A stretch of DNA of 64,000 bases from Corynebacterium glucuronolyticum DSM 44120 (GTDB lineage Bacteria > Actinomycetota > Actinomycetes > Mycobacteriales > Mycobacteriaceae). A model generated the notes under the pieces. The model saw only the letters and a list, made by a program, of their open reading frames with translations, was not told the DNA's origin and searched no databases. A program made the position numbers and the translations under genes. Of the stretch, positions 7,694 through 15,768 are shown piece by piece. How positions within the stretch are numbered: position 1 is the stretch's first letter; each line of letters opens with the position of its first letter. The DNA lies in the NCBI RefSeq assembly GCF_030440595.1, contig NZ_CP047452.1:2108001-2172000 (forward strand). The letters are read 5' to 3'.

Positions 7694-9571
7694 GTGAGCG
7701 CGTCTATGCCCACCTCCTCCGGTCGCTCGGAAAATCCCGACCGTAAAGACTTCTCCCAATACCCCCACGGCCTCCACCCCGCCCTCGTACCGGGGATCAG
7801 CGTCGACGATCAGCGCAACGCCTTCGGCGTGGACAAGGTTGTCGCCGGTGTCACCGGCATCCTGATCATTGCCTTCATCATCTGGGGCGTCCTCAGCCCC
7901 GCCTCCGTTGCCAGCGTGGCGGCGACGGCGTTCGGCTGGGCGATGCGCAATGTAGGCTGGCTCCTCAACGCCGTCTGCGGCCTCGGCATAGTGCTCATGG
8001 TCTACCTCGCGTGTTCCCGCTACGGCAAGATCAAGCTCGGCCGCGACGACGAGGAGCCGGAGTTTTCACGTTTTTCCTGGGTGGCGATGATGTTCGGCGC
8101 CGGCATCGGCGTGGGAATTTTCTTCTTCGGCCCCTCCGAGCCACTATCCCACTACATCACCCCTCCCCCGGAAACGGTCTCCCCGGAAACGCCGGCTGCC
8201 CTGCACATGGCGATGGCGCAGTCCCACTTTCACTGGGGTCTCGCCCCGTGGGCGCTCTACGCCTTCGTCGGCGCGGCGATGGCCTACTCCTGCTTCCGGC
8301 GCGGTCGCGTCTCTTTGATCTCGTCCACATTCCACTCGCTCTTTGGCGAGTCCCCCGCCGGCAGCATCGCCGGGCGGGTGGTCGATATCTTTGCCATCTG
8401 GGCAACGCTCTTCGGAACTGCCGCCTCCCTCGGGATCTCCGCCATCCAGCTCGGCGAAGGCTACACGATCATCTCCGGCGCAGGCGAGGTAACAAACACG
8501 ATCCTCATCGCGATCCTCACCGTATTGACGGTGTGTTTCATCATTTCGGCGGTTTCCGGCGTGTCCAAGGGCATCCGCTATCTGTCCAACGCGAACATTA
8601 CCCTCACTCTCGGACTCATCGTCTTCGTGTTCCTCACCGGCCCCACGTTGTTCCTCCTCAACCTCATCCCCTCCGGCACGCTCATGTATGTGGATGAGCT
8701 GCTCCCGATGCTCAGCAGGTCGCTGTCCTGGGGCGAGGACACGCTACAATTCCAGGCCTCCTGGACCGCCTTCTACTGGGCGTGGTGGATCGCCTGGACG
8801 CCGTTTGTGGGAATGTTCGTCGCCCGCATCTCCCGCGGTCGCACCATCCGTGAGTTCACTATCGTCGCCACGCTCGTGCCCACGGCGATTCTCATCTTCG
8901 CTTTCACGGTCTTCGGTGGCACCTCCATCAGTTTCCGCCGCGAGGGAAATTCGCTTTTCGACGGCTCCCACTCCGGCGAGCAGGTTTTGTTCGCCCTCTT
9001 TGGGGAGCTCCCCCTCCACCAGATCACGCCGTTCATTCTCATGGTCGTGCTGGCGATCTTCTTCATCACCTCGGCGGACAGCGCCTCGGTGGTGATGGGG
9101 ACGATGAGCACCAAGGGCAACCCCGCACCGCCGAAACCAATCGTCGTTTTCTGGGGCCTGTGCATGATGGGAATCGCCGTGGTCATGCTCCTCGCCGGAG
9201 GCGAGGAGGCGCTCAGCGGACTGCAGTCCCTCATCATCCTCATGGCCCTCCCGTTCTCTGCGATCCTCATTGTCATGATGGTCGCCTTCCTCATGGATCT
9301 CCGTAAGGATCCCGCTGCCATCCGCTCCGACTACGCAAAAACGGCGGTGGCTAACGCCGTCCGCCGTGGTGTTGAGGAGCATGGAGATGATTTTGAGTTG
9401 TCTATTCAGTCAGCCCGCGACGGACGCGGCGCCGGGGCCGATTTCGACTCCGCCGATTCCAGCGTCACGGACTGGTACCAGCGGACGAACGAGGCAGGCG
9501 AACCCGTCGACTACGACTTCTCCACCGACACGTGGGCCGACGGGTACGAGGACTCCTCATCCGACGAGTAG
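7694..9571 (+). CDS. BCCT-family osmolyte transporter (betaine/choline/carnitine/ectoine type)
   Basis: A 12-segment sodium-coupled carrier of about 625 residues. Diagnostic pieces are the glycine stretch FGAGIGVGIFFFGPSEPLSHY in the first half and the BCCT signature WAWWIAWTPFVGMFVARISRGR in segment 8, whose tryptophans line the substrate box. A hydrophilic N-terminal tail of about 45 residues and a strongly acidic C-terminal tail of about 90 residues (rich in D, E, S) are present; in BetP the tails sense osmotic stress. Which of betaine, proline, ectoine or carnitine it moves cannot be told from sequence. The start is GTG 7694 or ATG 7706. Confidence 0.93.
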   Translation: MSASMPTSSGRSENPDRKDFSQYPHGLHPALVPGISVDDQRNAFGVDKVVAGVTGILIIAFIIWGVLSPASVASVAATAFGWAMRNVGWLLNAVCGLGIVLMVYLACSRYGKIKLGRDDEEPEFSRFSWVAMMFGAGIGVGIFFFGPSEPLSHYITPPPETVSPETPAALHMAMAQSHFHWGLAPWALYAFVGAAMAYSCFRRGRVSLISSTFHSLFGESPAGSIAGRVVDIFAIWATLFGTAASLGISAIQLGEGYTIISGAGEVTNTILIAILTVLTVCFIISAVSGVSKGIRYLSNANITLTLGLIVFVFLTGPTLFLLNLIPSGTLMYVDELLPMLSRSLSWGEDTLQFQASWTAFYWAWWIAWTPFVGMFVARISRGRTIREFTIVATLVPTAILIFAFTVFGGTSISFRREGNSLFDGSHSGEQVLFALFGELPLHQITPFILMVVLAIFFITSADSASVVMGTMSTKGNPAPPKPIVVFWGLCMMGIAVVMLLAGGEEALSGLQSLIILMALPFSAILIVMMVAFLMDLRKDPAAIRSDYAKTAVANAVRRGVEEHGDDFELSIQSARDGRGAGADFDSADSSVTDWYQRTNEAGEPVDYDFSTDTWADGYEDSSSDE

Positions 9572-9588
9572 CGCCCGCCGCTGGGCTG

Positions 9589-10926
9589 CTACTTCTTCAC
9601 CGTGATTCGCCAGCCGGCGTCGCCGACCTCGTGGAAGTCAGTGACCTCATACCCCTCGTCGGCCGCCCACCGCGGGATGGATTCCGTAGCCTGCGTGCAA
9701 TCGAAATCGATGCGGAGGCACTCTCCGGGCTCCAGTTCATTCATCGCCTGTTTCGCGTCGATAAGCGGGAAGGGGCAGACCGAGCCGAGCGTATCCAGAG
9801 CGAAGACCGCAGGTGCTACCTCCCTCAGTTCCGTCGCCGTGGCGACGGCCACAGCCGAACCGCCGAGGACAGGAGCGTTGAGATTGAAGGTACCTACGTG
9901 CTCGCCCTCAGACGTGGCAGGCACTGCCGGAGCAGCTGACTTCGTCGGCTTGAGCCAGATCTTTGCCGCCGTGAATACACCCGCGGCGATGGCCAGCAGC
10001 GCGACCCATCCCTGGTAGGTGAACAAGCTGGTCTGCACCATGCCGTTGCCCACCGTGCAGCCACCGGCCCACGCGGCACCAATACCCATGAGCGTGCCAC
10101 CGACAATGGACTTCACCGTCTGCGTGGCATCCGGGACGCGCACCCGGAACTCACCGGTCGCCTTCGCTGCAATGAAGGAACCGACAAGAATCCCCAGCAC
10201 GAGCATGACTCCCCAGTCCACACGGCCACTATCTCCGGTGACAATGAACTTGGTCAGGTTCGCCGTGGGGCTCGTAATGCCAAGACCATCATTGCGGCCG
10301 GCAGCGGCGGAAAGCGGCCAGGCAATAACGCCGAGGATGCCCACGAGCACGCCTGCAGTGTACAGGTGAAGCGGCTTCTTCCAGCCCCGCTGCAGGGAGA
10401 CGGGTGTGGACTCGTTCTGCAGAAAGTACACGGCTAGTCCTGCGGTCAACGCGGCAAACGGGATTGCGAGCCACCACACGGACAGGCCCAGCGAACCGTG
10501 GATCGTGGTGAGGTTCACGGTCTTGTCGCGCAACCACGAGTTAAGACCGCCGAGGGCACCGGCCTTCATCGCGGCGGCTGACAGCCCGTAGAACAGGAGC
10601 GCGAACCAGCTACCAACCAAGCCCTCACCGGAGCGGTACCACGTACCCGAGGCACAGCCACCGGCAAGGACAATGCCAATCCCGAAGACAAAGCCGCCGA
10701 TAACCACGGCGTAGGGCGCGAAGGGGTCGTATTCCGGCTGAATAACGCCGGCTGCGGTTAACCCCGCGATACCCACAGCGTGGATGGCGATCACGATGAG
10801 TAGTGCCGTGAACGGGCGCCACGTGTGTGCGAGGGAAATATCGCGCAGCATGCCTGTGACGCAGAATCTGCCCCGTTGCATGACAATGCCCAGCACAATG
10901 CCGAGCGCTATTCCGGTGATAATCAC
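9589..10926 (-). CDS. YeeE/YedE thiosulfate-type transporter fused to a TusA-like sulfur carrier domain
   Basis: A 445-residue membrane protein with two inverted YeeE halves. Each carries the glycine-cysteine signature: GIVLAGGCASGTWYRSGEG in the first half and GAAWAGGCTVGNGMVQTS in the second. These cysteines relay thiosulfate in TsuA/YeeE. The last 70 residues are a TusA/SirA domain with the persulfide Cys at about 384 (SVCPFPLIDAKQAM). In E. coli the carrier YeeD (TsuB) is a separate gene, so the fusion supports import coupled directly to sulfur transfer. The start is GTG 10926 with GAGGA 4 nt upstream; in-frame extensions up to 11034 overlap the promoter. Confidence 0.92.
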   Translation of the reverse strand: MIITGIALGIVLGIVMQRGRFCVTGMLRDISLAHTWRPFTALLIVIAIHAVGIAGLTAAGVIQPEYDPFAPYAVVIGGFVFGIGIVLAGGCASGTWYRSGEGLVGSWFALLFYGLSAAAMKAGALGGLNSWLRDKTVNLTTIHGSLGLSVWWLAIPFAALTAGLAVYFLQNESTPVSLQRGWKKPLHLYTAGVLVGILGVIAWPLSAAAGRNDGLGITSPTANLTKFIVTGDSGRVDWGVMLVLGILVGSFIAAKATGEFRVRVPDATQTVKSIVGGTLMGIGAAWAGGCTVGNGMVQTSLFTYQGWVALLAIAAGVFTAAKIWLKPTKSAAPAVPATSEGEHVGTFNLNAPVLGGSAVAVATATELREVAPAVFALDTLGSVCPFPLIDAKQAMNELEPGECLRIDFDCTQATESIPRWAADEGYEVTDFHEVGDAGWRITVKK

Positions 10927-10945
10927 TGTGTCCTCAATTCTAAAA

Positions 10946-10992
10946 TGAACCGTATTGTCTATTTTTTCTGAACCGTAGGGTTCATTTGTAGC
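10946..10992. promoter_or_regulatory. Operator-promoter region of the YeeE-TusA gene
   Basis: On the minus strand, TTGGCG and TACAAA are separated by 17 bp and look like a promoter. The -10 is followed immediately by the perfect palindrome TGAACC-(4)-GGTTCA (10969-10984), and a further copy of its half-site (TGAACCGTA, 10946-10954) lies 23 bp away. The arrangement suggests repression, perhaps by a sulfur or redox sensor. The regulator is unknown. Confidence 0.55.
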
Positions 10993-11080
10993 ATAAAATT
11001 TACCCCACGCCAATACCCCGCCTCGCGCACACACCCTTTACAATTGGCAGTCAGATATGTCCTCGGAGAAAGGCCCGCAC

Positions 11081-11824
11081 GTGAACAACCGCCGCATCGC
11101 CCGCGCTGTCGCCCTGACCGCTGTCACCGCATGCACGCTCACCGCCACCGTTGCCCCAGCAGCGTCGGCGAGTGCCACCCAGATCGGGATCCCCGGACTC
11201 CCTCCCATCGAGCTACCCAATCTCCCGGCACCGCAGGTCAACACGAACTTTGACCCCAACATCGCTGCACAGGTCGCCGTTGCCATTGCCTCCATCTCAT
11301 CCGGGCTCATGGCACTGATCGCATTTGCTGACCAGTGGGAGGGCCGCCCCGAGCCCACAAGCGAGTACCTGTCCTCCCTCATGTCCTCGGATATCTCCTT
11401 CCAATCCAAGAACGAGCAGCAGCTCTTCCTGCTCATCAACAAAGAGCGGGAGGCCAGGGGATTAAAACCGCTGACATGGGACAACAAACAACTCCACGCC
11501 GCCCGGGATTCGGCCGTCTACCAGGCCAAGCAGAAGCGCCTGATCCGCGCCAGCGACCTTGCCTCGACGGAAATCGAAATCTCCAGCACCTCTGACTCGC
11601 TGTGGGCTCCCACGTCCTACCGCGAGTGGAGCGATAACACGCCGAGCAAGAAGATGATCTTCGAACCCACACTGCAGTCCGGAGCCATCGCCTTCTATAA
11701 GCACAACGACGAGGGAAAGTGGTACGTTGTTTTCCGCGCATCCACCGAACCTGCGGAGAAGCCGGCCATCATCACTGTCGATCCATTGACCGAGGAAGAA
11801 ATCTCCGCTGCAGCGAGCTCCTAG
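11081..11824 (+). CDS. Secreted CAP/SCP-like protein, degenerate
   Basis: A 247-residue exported protein. Residues 1-31 form a Sec signal peptide (basic N-terminus, AVALTAVTACTLTATVAPAA core, ASA cleavage). The C-terminal half resembles a CAP domain (LINKEREARGLKPLTWDNKQLHAARDSA) but lacks the usual His and the ENI motif, so it is probably non-catalytic. The start is GTG 11081, with GAGAAAGG 7 nt upstream. A TACAAT -10 box ends 36 nt before the start, exactly the spacing seen in the next gene, a better-conserved paralogue. Confidence 0.75.
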   Translation: MNNRRIARAVALTAVTACTLTATVAPAASASATQIGIPGLPPIELPNLPAPQVNTNFDPNIAAQVAVAIASISSGLMALIAFADQWEGRPEPTSEYLSSLMSSDISFQSKNEQQLFLLINKEREARGLKPLTWDNKQLHAARDSAVYQAKQKRLIRASDLASTEIEISSTSDSLWAPTSYREWSDNTPSKKMIFEPTLQSGAIAFYKHNDEGKWYVVFRASTEPAEKPAIITVDPLTEEEISAAASS

Positions 11825-11872
11825 CTCCACTAGGCTAGCGGAGTGTACACCCGATCCCTACCGAGGAACATG

Positions 11873-12436
11873 ATGAAACGACACCCCCTAGCCATCGCCT
11901 GCGCCACTGCTCTCGCCGCGACCCTCACCGTCGCACCGGCAGCGAGCGCTGCCACCATTACTATCCCCCAACCATTGGTCGACCTCGCCCTCCGCATTCC
12001 CGGGTCCTCAGATCTCCTGTTCCAGATCACCAACGGTTCCGTTCAGCTCCTCAACGCCCCCGGCGCGCCCGCCCCGGCGCTGACCAACCAGCAGCTTTCT
12101 GATGCTCAGCGCTCGATCTTTGACAAGCTAAACGCGGAGCGCACCAGCCACGGCCTCGCCCCCGTCGCATGGAACGAGGGGCTTGCCAACGATGCTCGCG
12201 CACACTCCCAGTGGATGGCCTCCCACAACGCGTTCCGGCACGCCGTGATGCGACCGGGCGAATCAGAGAACATCTTCTGGACATCCGCCAACAACCCCGG
12301 CGGTGCCGCCGAGAGTTGGAAGAACTCCCCCGGTCACTATGCCAACATGATGCACCCAAGCGCACGGGAGGTCGGAATCGGATTTGCCCCCGACGGAAAC
12401 GGCGGGTGGTACGCTACAGAGAAGTTCTGGAACTAA
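11873..12436 (+). CDS. Secreted CAP-domain protein
   Basis: A 187-residue exported protein with a signal peptide to about residue 26 (VAPAASA), a linker, and a canonical CAP domain: LNAERTSHGLAPVAWNEGL, a conserved His in FRHAVM, GESENIFW and GHYANMM. CAP proteins act extracellularly in lipid binding or other poorly defined roles. I chose the ATG at 11873 because GAGGA lies 5 nt upstream. A GTG at 11843 directly after a TAGGCT box is an alternative leaderless start that would lengthen the signal peptide. It follows its degenerate paralogue by 48 bp. Confidence 0.85.
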   Translation: MKRHPLAIACATALAATLTVAPAASAATITIPQPLVDLALRIPGSSDLLFQITNGSVQLLNAPGAPAPALTNQQLSDAQRSIFDKLNAERTSHGLAPVAWNEGLANDARAHSQWMASHNAFRHAVMRPGESENIFWTSANNPGGAAESWKNSPGHYANMMHPSAREVGIGFAPDGNGGWYATEKFWN

Positions 12437-12463
12437 AAAGAAACGTTAAAGAAAGGTATCCCC

Positions 12464-12679
12464 ATGGGCATTTTCAACAAGGACGATCTCATCGAAAAGG
12501 CCTCCGACGCTGGCCTGGACAAGCTGGAGCAAATCGCCACCGAGAAGCTCGGTGCGGACAAGGCCGATCAGATCCGCCAGGCCCGCGATGCCGCTGACGA
12601 GCGCATCGGCAACCGTGGTGCAGACCGTGAGCAACAGCAGCCCGCCCCCGAGGCACCTGCAGAGGGCGAGCAGCAGTAA
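12464..12679 (+). CDS. Small charged helical protein, possibly MT0933/Rv0909 antitoxin-like
   Basis: A 71-residue soluble protein (MGIFNKDDLIEKASDAGLDKLEQI...) with a helical lysine- and aspartate-rich N-terminal two thirds and a Pro/Gln/Glu-rich tail. The ribosome-binding site GAAAGG is 7 nt before the ATG. The composition recalls the MT0933-type antitoxin family of actinobacteria, but no toxin gene is adjacent and the resemblance is weak. It is just downstream of the CAP gene and could be co-transcribed. Confidence 0.7.
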   Translation: MGIFNKDDLIEKASDAGLDKLEQIATEKLGADKADQIRQARDAADERIGNRGADREQQQPAPEAPAEGEQQ

Positions 12680-12680
12680 T

Positions 12681-12851
12681 CTATTTCACCGGATCGGGTA
12701 GGCCGATTCCAGGTGTGGTGGTCTCCGTTGTGGGGGCCACCTTTTCTGTTGATAGGGGCTCTGTCGGAGGGTAGTCGCTCGTGCCCGTGCTGCAGCCTGC
12801 GACGGTGAGGCCCGTGGCGATGGCCACGGCCACTACTGCTCTACTTCTCAT
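12681..12851 (-). CDS. Small lipoprotein (56 aa) overlapping the lepA stop
   Basis: The peptide begins [20 protein letters not shown]: a short basic start, a hydrophobic core and a lipobox VAGC with the modified Cys at residue 20. The mature part is only about 37 residues, rich in Thr, Pro and Glu. The ATG overlaps the last codons of lepA (lepA ends at 12841), with GGACGA just upstream, so translation is probably coupled to lepA. It is too short for most gene finders. Its function is unknown. Confidence 0.65.
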   Translation of the reverse strand: MRSRAVVAVAIATGLTVAGCSTGTSDYPPTEPLSTEKVAPTTETTTPGIGLPDPVK

Positions 12852-14694
12852 CTTCGTCCGTGGACAGAGCTGCAACGAAGGCCTCCTGTGGCACAGATAC
12901 GGAGCCGATAGACTTCATCCTCTTCTTACCGGCCTTCTGCTTTTCCAGGAGCTTCCTCTTGCGGGAGACGTCGCCGCCGTAGCACTTACTGAGCACGTCC
13001 TTCCGCAGCGCGCGGATGTTCTCACGGGCAATGATCTTGGAGCCGATTGCCGCCTGCACGGGCACCTCAAACTGCTGGCGGGGAATGAGCTTGCGCAGCT
13101 TCACCGTCATCTTGTTGCCGTACCACTGCGCGTTATCCCGGTGGACGATCGCGCTGAACGCGTCGACGGGCTTACCCTGCAGCAGGATGTCCACCTTCAC
13201 GAGGTCGGCCTGCTGTTCCCCTGCCTCCTCGTAGTTCAGCGAGGCATAGCCACGCGTACGCGATTTCAGGGAATCGAAGAAGTCAAAGATGATCTCGCCG
13301 AGTGGCATGGTGTAGTCCAGCTCAACGCGGTCTTCGGACAGGTAATTCATGGACTTCATCTGACCGCGCTTGGATTGACATAGCTCCATGACGGGTCCCA
13401 CAAATTCACTGGGAACGATGATGGTGGAATCCACGATCGGCTCCCACACCTCACGGTTCTTGCCCTCGGGCCAGTCTGACGGGTTGTGGACGATCTTTTC
13501 ACTGCCGTCCTCCGTCACCACGCGGTAGTTCACACTCGGGGCGGTCGAGATGAGTTCGAGTCCAGCCTCTCGCTCCAGGCGGGTACGGGTGATCTCCATG
13601 TGTAGGAGCCCCAGGAATCCGCAGCGGAAGCCGAACCCCAGAGCCACGGAGGTCTCCGGCTCGTAGGTCAGGGCTGCGTCGTTGAGCTGCAGCTTCTCCA
13701 GCGCGTCACGAAGGTCGGGGTATTCCGCCTGGGAAATCGGGAAAAGCCCCGAGTACACCATCGGCTTGGGGTCTTCGTAGCCCTTGAGTGGTTCCTCTGC
13801 ACCACCGACTGCCCACGTGACGGTATCGCCCACTTTGGACTGGCGAACATCCTTCACGCCGGTGATGAGATAGCCCACCTCGCCGGGGCCAAGCCCCTTG
13901 CAGGGCTTCGGTGTCGGCGAGACAATGCCGATTTCCAACAATTCGTGGGTTGCACCGGTGGACATCATCTTCAGTTTCTGGCGCGGTTCCAACTTGCCAT
14001 CCATCACACGGACATAGGTGACCACACCACGGTAGGTGTCATAGACAGAGTCAAAAATAAGCGCTCGTGCAGGGGCATCGGCTCCGTGCTCGCTCGTCGG
14101 GGCAGGCACAAGGTCACACACGCGGTCAAGGAGTTCCTCAACACCCTCACCTGTCTTGCCCGATACCCGCAGCACGTCCTCTGGGTCACCGCCGATGATC
14201 TGGGCGATTTCCTCCGCGTACTTGTCCGGGTCGGCGGCGGGGAGGTCAATCTTGTTCAAGACCGGGATGATCTCAAGATCATTTTCCATGGCCATGTAGA
14301 GATTGGCGAGCGTCTGCGCCTCGATGCCCTGGGCAGCGTCGACAAGCAAAATTGCCCCCTCGCACGCCTCGAGCGCGCGGGACACCTCGTAGGAGAAGTC
14401 GACGTGGCCGGGCGTATCGATGAGGTGCATGACGATGTTCTCGCCCTTGTGCTCACCGCTGCGGGGCACCCACGGCAGGCGAACGTTCTGCGCCTTAATG
14501 GTGATCCCGCGCTCGCGCTCGATGTCCATGTTGTCCAGGTACTGGTCGCGCATATCGCGCTGCTCCACCACTCCGGTGAGCTGCAAAATGCGATCCGCAA
14601 GGGTGGATTTCCCGTGGTCGATATGCGCAATGATGCAGAAGTTTCTGATGTTTTTCGGGTTCGAAAAAGTTTCCTCTGCGAAATTCTGCGCCAC
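12841..14694 (-). CDS. lepA: Elongation factor 4 (LepA), back-translocating ribosomal GTPase
   Basis: A 617-residue translational GTPase that acts on stalled or mistranslocated ribosomes. The G1 loop AHIDHGKST is at residues 23-31, followed by a G2 region [12 protein letters not shown]3 DTPGH and G4 NKID. The C-terminal LepA-specific domain is complete ([22 protein letters not shown]). The start is GTG 14694 with AAGGGG upstream. It is divergent from the PemK-like gene. A small lipoprotein gene overlaps its end. Confidence 0.97.
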   Translation of the reverse strand: MAQNFAEETFSNPKNIRNFCIIAHIDHGKSTLADRILQLTGVVEQRDMRDQYLDNMDIERERGITIKAQNVRLPWVPRSGEHKGENIVMHLIDTPGHVDFSYEVSRALEACEGAILLVDAAQGIEAQTLANLYMAMENDLEIIPVLNKIDLPAADPDKYAEEIAQIIGGDPEDVLRVSGKTGEGVEELLDRVCDLVPAPTSEHGADAPARALIFDSVYDTYRGVVTYVRVMDGKLEPRQKLKMMSTGATHELLEIGIVSPTPKPCKGLGPGEVGYLITGVKDVRQSKVGDTVTWAVGGAEEPLKGYEDPKPMVYSGLFPISQAEYPDLRDALEKLQLNDAALTYEPETSVALGFGFRCGFLGLLHMEITRTRLEREAGLELISTAPSVNYRVVTEDGSEKIVHNPSDWPEGKNREVWEPIVDSTIIVPSEFVGPVMELCQSKRGQMKSMNYLSEDRVELDYTMPLGEIIFDFFDSLKSRTRGYASLNYEEAGEQQADLVKVDILLQGKPVDAFSAIVHRDNAQWYGNKMTVKLRKLIPRQQFEVPVQAAIGSKIIARENIRALRKDVLSKCYGGDVSRKRKLLEKQKAGKKRMKSIGSVSVPQEAFVAALSTDEDEK

Positions 14695-14766
14695 GAAAAT
14701 CCCCTTACTATTACTGGATACTCTTCAAGCAGGTAATTTTACCTTCTCTTTCACAGCCTAGCCAAC

Positions 14767-14772
14767 TACAGT
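14767..14772 (+). promoter_or_regulatory. -10 box of leaderless PemK-like gene
   Basis: TACAGT, 7 nt before the GTG at 14780. No ribosome-binding site precedes the gene. Confidence 0.6.
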
Positions 14773-14779
14773 ATTTACT

Positions 14780-15301
14780 GTGCAGTGGCTCAAACGGCTC
14801 TTCTCTCATTTCCGGCCGCAGGATGACTCCGACCTTAGTCGCACTATGTCACGGCTCAATTCGCGGCTCGGGCTTGACGAAGACATCCCCCGCCCCGTTG
14901 CACCTCAGTACTTCGAGCAGCTCGTCGTCCCGACGAGAGATCTCGCCCGGGGAGTCGTCTACGCACCCGACATGGACGGCCAAGCCGAGCCCGGAGAGAT
15001 CGTCTGGATCCAGGTACGGACCAATCGCGATGTGCAGGAGCGCACCGTCATCGTCGTCGGCCACGAAGGCAACGATCTCCTCGGCTTAGTCATCAGCTGT
15101 GACCCGGGGCACCAGAATGACCCCCGCTGGCTGGAGATCGGCTCGGGCCCGTGGGATGAATCGGGGAAGCCGGCATGGGTACGTCTCGACCGCATGGTGC
15201 GCGTTCCGGAAAGCACGATCACCCGCAAGGGAGCGTTCATTAACCGCGCCCGCTTCGAACGGGTTTCCCATCGCCTGCGCTCGAAGTACGGCTGGTCCTA
15301 A
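14780..15301 (+). CDS. PemK/MazF-fold protein, Rv2405-like
   Basis: A 173-residue protein. After about 65 N-terminal residues that are not conserved in toxins, it carries a PemK/MazF-like barrel: PGEIVWIQV, ERTVIVVGHEGNDLLGLVIS, and WVRLDRMVRVPESTI. The position between lepA and rpsT matches Rv2405 in Mycobacterium. No antitoxin gene is adjacent, so it is more likely a stable housekeeping relative than a plasmid-type toxin. Initiation is probably at the GTG at 14780, as a leaderless mRNA. Confidence 0.8.
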   Translation: MQWLKRLFSHFRPQDDSDLSRTMSRLNSRLGLDEDIPRPVAPQYFEQLVVPTRDLARGVVYAPDMDGQAEPGEIVWIQVRTNRDVQERTVIVVGHEGNDLLGLVISCDPGHQNDPRWLEIGSGPWDESGKPAWVRLDRMVRVPESTITRKGAFINRARFERVSHRLRSKYGWS

Positions 15302-15303
15302 CA

Positions 15304-15341
15304 CCGTCCGTCGAGGTCCATTGAGCTTGCTCGACGGACGG
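15304..15341. repeat. Inverted repeat between the PemK-like gene and rpsT
   Basis: CCGTCCGTCGAG and CTCGACGGACGG are perfect 12-bp arms around a 14-nt loop, starting 3 bp after the stop of the upstream gene. No T-run follows, so it may terminate weakly, stabilise the 3' end, or act on the rpsT promoter that lies immediately behind it. Confidence 0.6.
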
Positions 15342-15431
15342 AAGTAGAGTATTCTTCTTCCTCGGCTCCAATCATCGCAGGCAGGACCTTGGGTCTGCGT
15401 AGGAGAACACGATAGAAAGAGGAAAACTTCC

Positions 15432-15695
15432 ATGGCTAACATTAAGCAGCAGAAGAAGCGCGTTAAGACCAACGAGAAGCGTCGCGTGCGCAACATGGCC
15501 GTCCGTTCCGCCGTCAAGACCGAGATTCGCAAGTTCCGCGAGCTCGTCGCCGCTGGCGAGAAGGACAAGGCTGAGGAGCAGCTCCGTGTCGCTTCCCGCA
15601 AGCTGGACAAGGCTGTGACCAAGGGTGTGTACCACCGCAACAGCGCAGCTAACAAGAAGTCCCGCATGGCGAAGGCTTTTAACAAGATGGCGTAA
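15432..15695 (+). CDS. rpsT: 30S ribosomal protein S20
   Basis: An 87-residue, lysine- and arginine-rich protein that binds 16S rRNA in the small subunit. The start [18 protein letters not shown] and the end of the helical bundle ([19 protein letters not shown]) are typical of S20. GAGG lies upstream of the ATG at 15432. It has its own leader of about 80 nt and a strong terminator, so it is monocistronic. It converges on holA. Confidence 0.98.
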   Translation: MANIKQQKKRVKTNEKRRVRNMAVRSAVKTEIRKFRELVAAGEKDKAEEQLRVASRKLDKAVTKGVYHRNSAANKKSRMAKAFNKMA

Positions 15696-15712
15696 TAGTC
15701 CATCAGTACGGA

Positions 15713-15749
15713 CGCCCTTCACGGTGAATGACTGTGAAGGGCGTTTTCG
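15713..15749 (+). terminator. Terminator after rpsT
   Basis: A perfect 10-bp stem CGCCCTTCAC/GTGAAGGGCG followed by TTTTC. It lies 18 bp after the rpsT stop and just before the convergent end of holA. Confidence 0.9.
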
Positions 15750-15768
15750 TATGTCGGGATCTCTACCC

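Noticed and set aside
12464..15301. Toxin-antitoxin pair of the antitoxin-like gene (12464) and the PemK-like gene (14780)
   Set aside because: They are 2.1 kb apart with lepA between them and have separate promoters.
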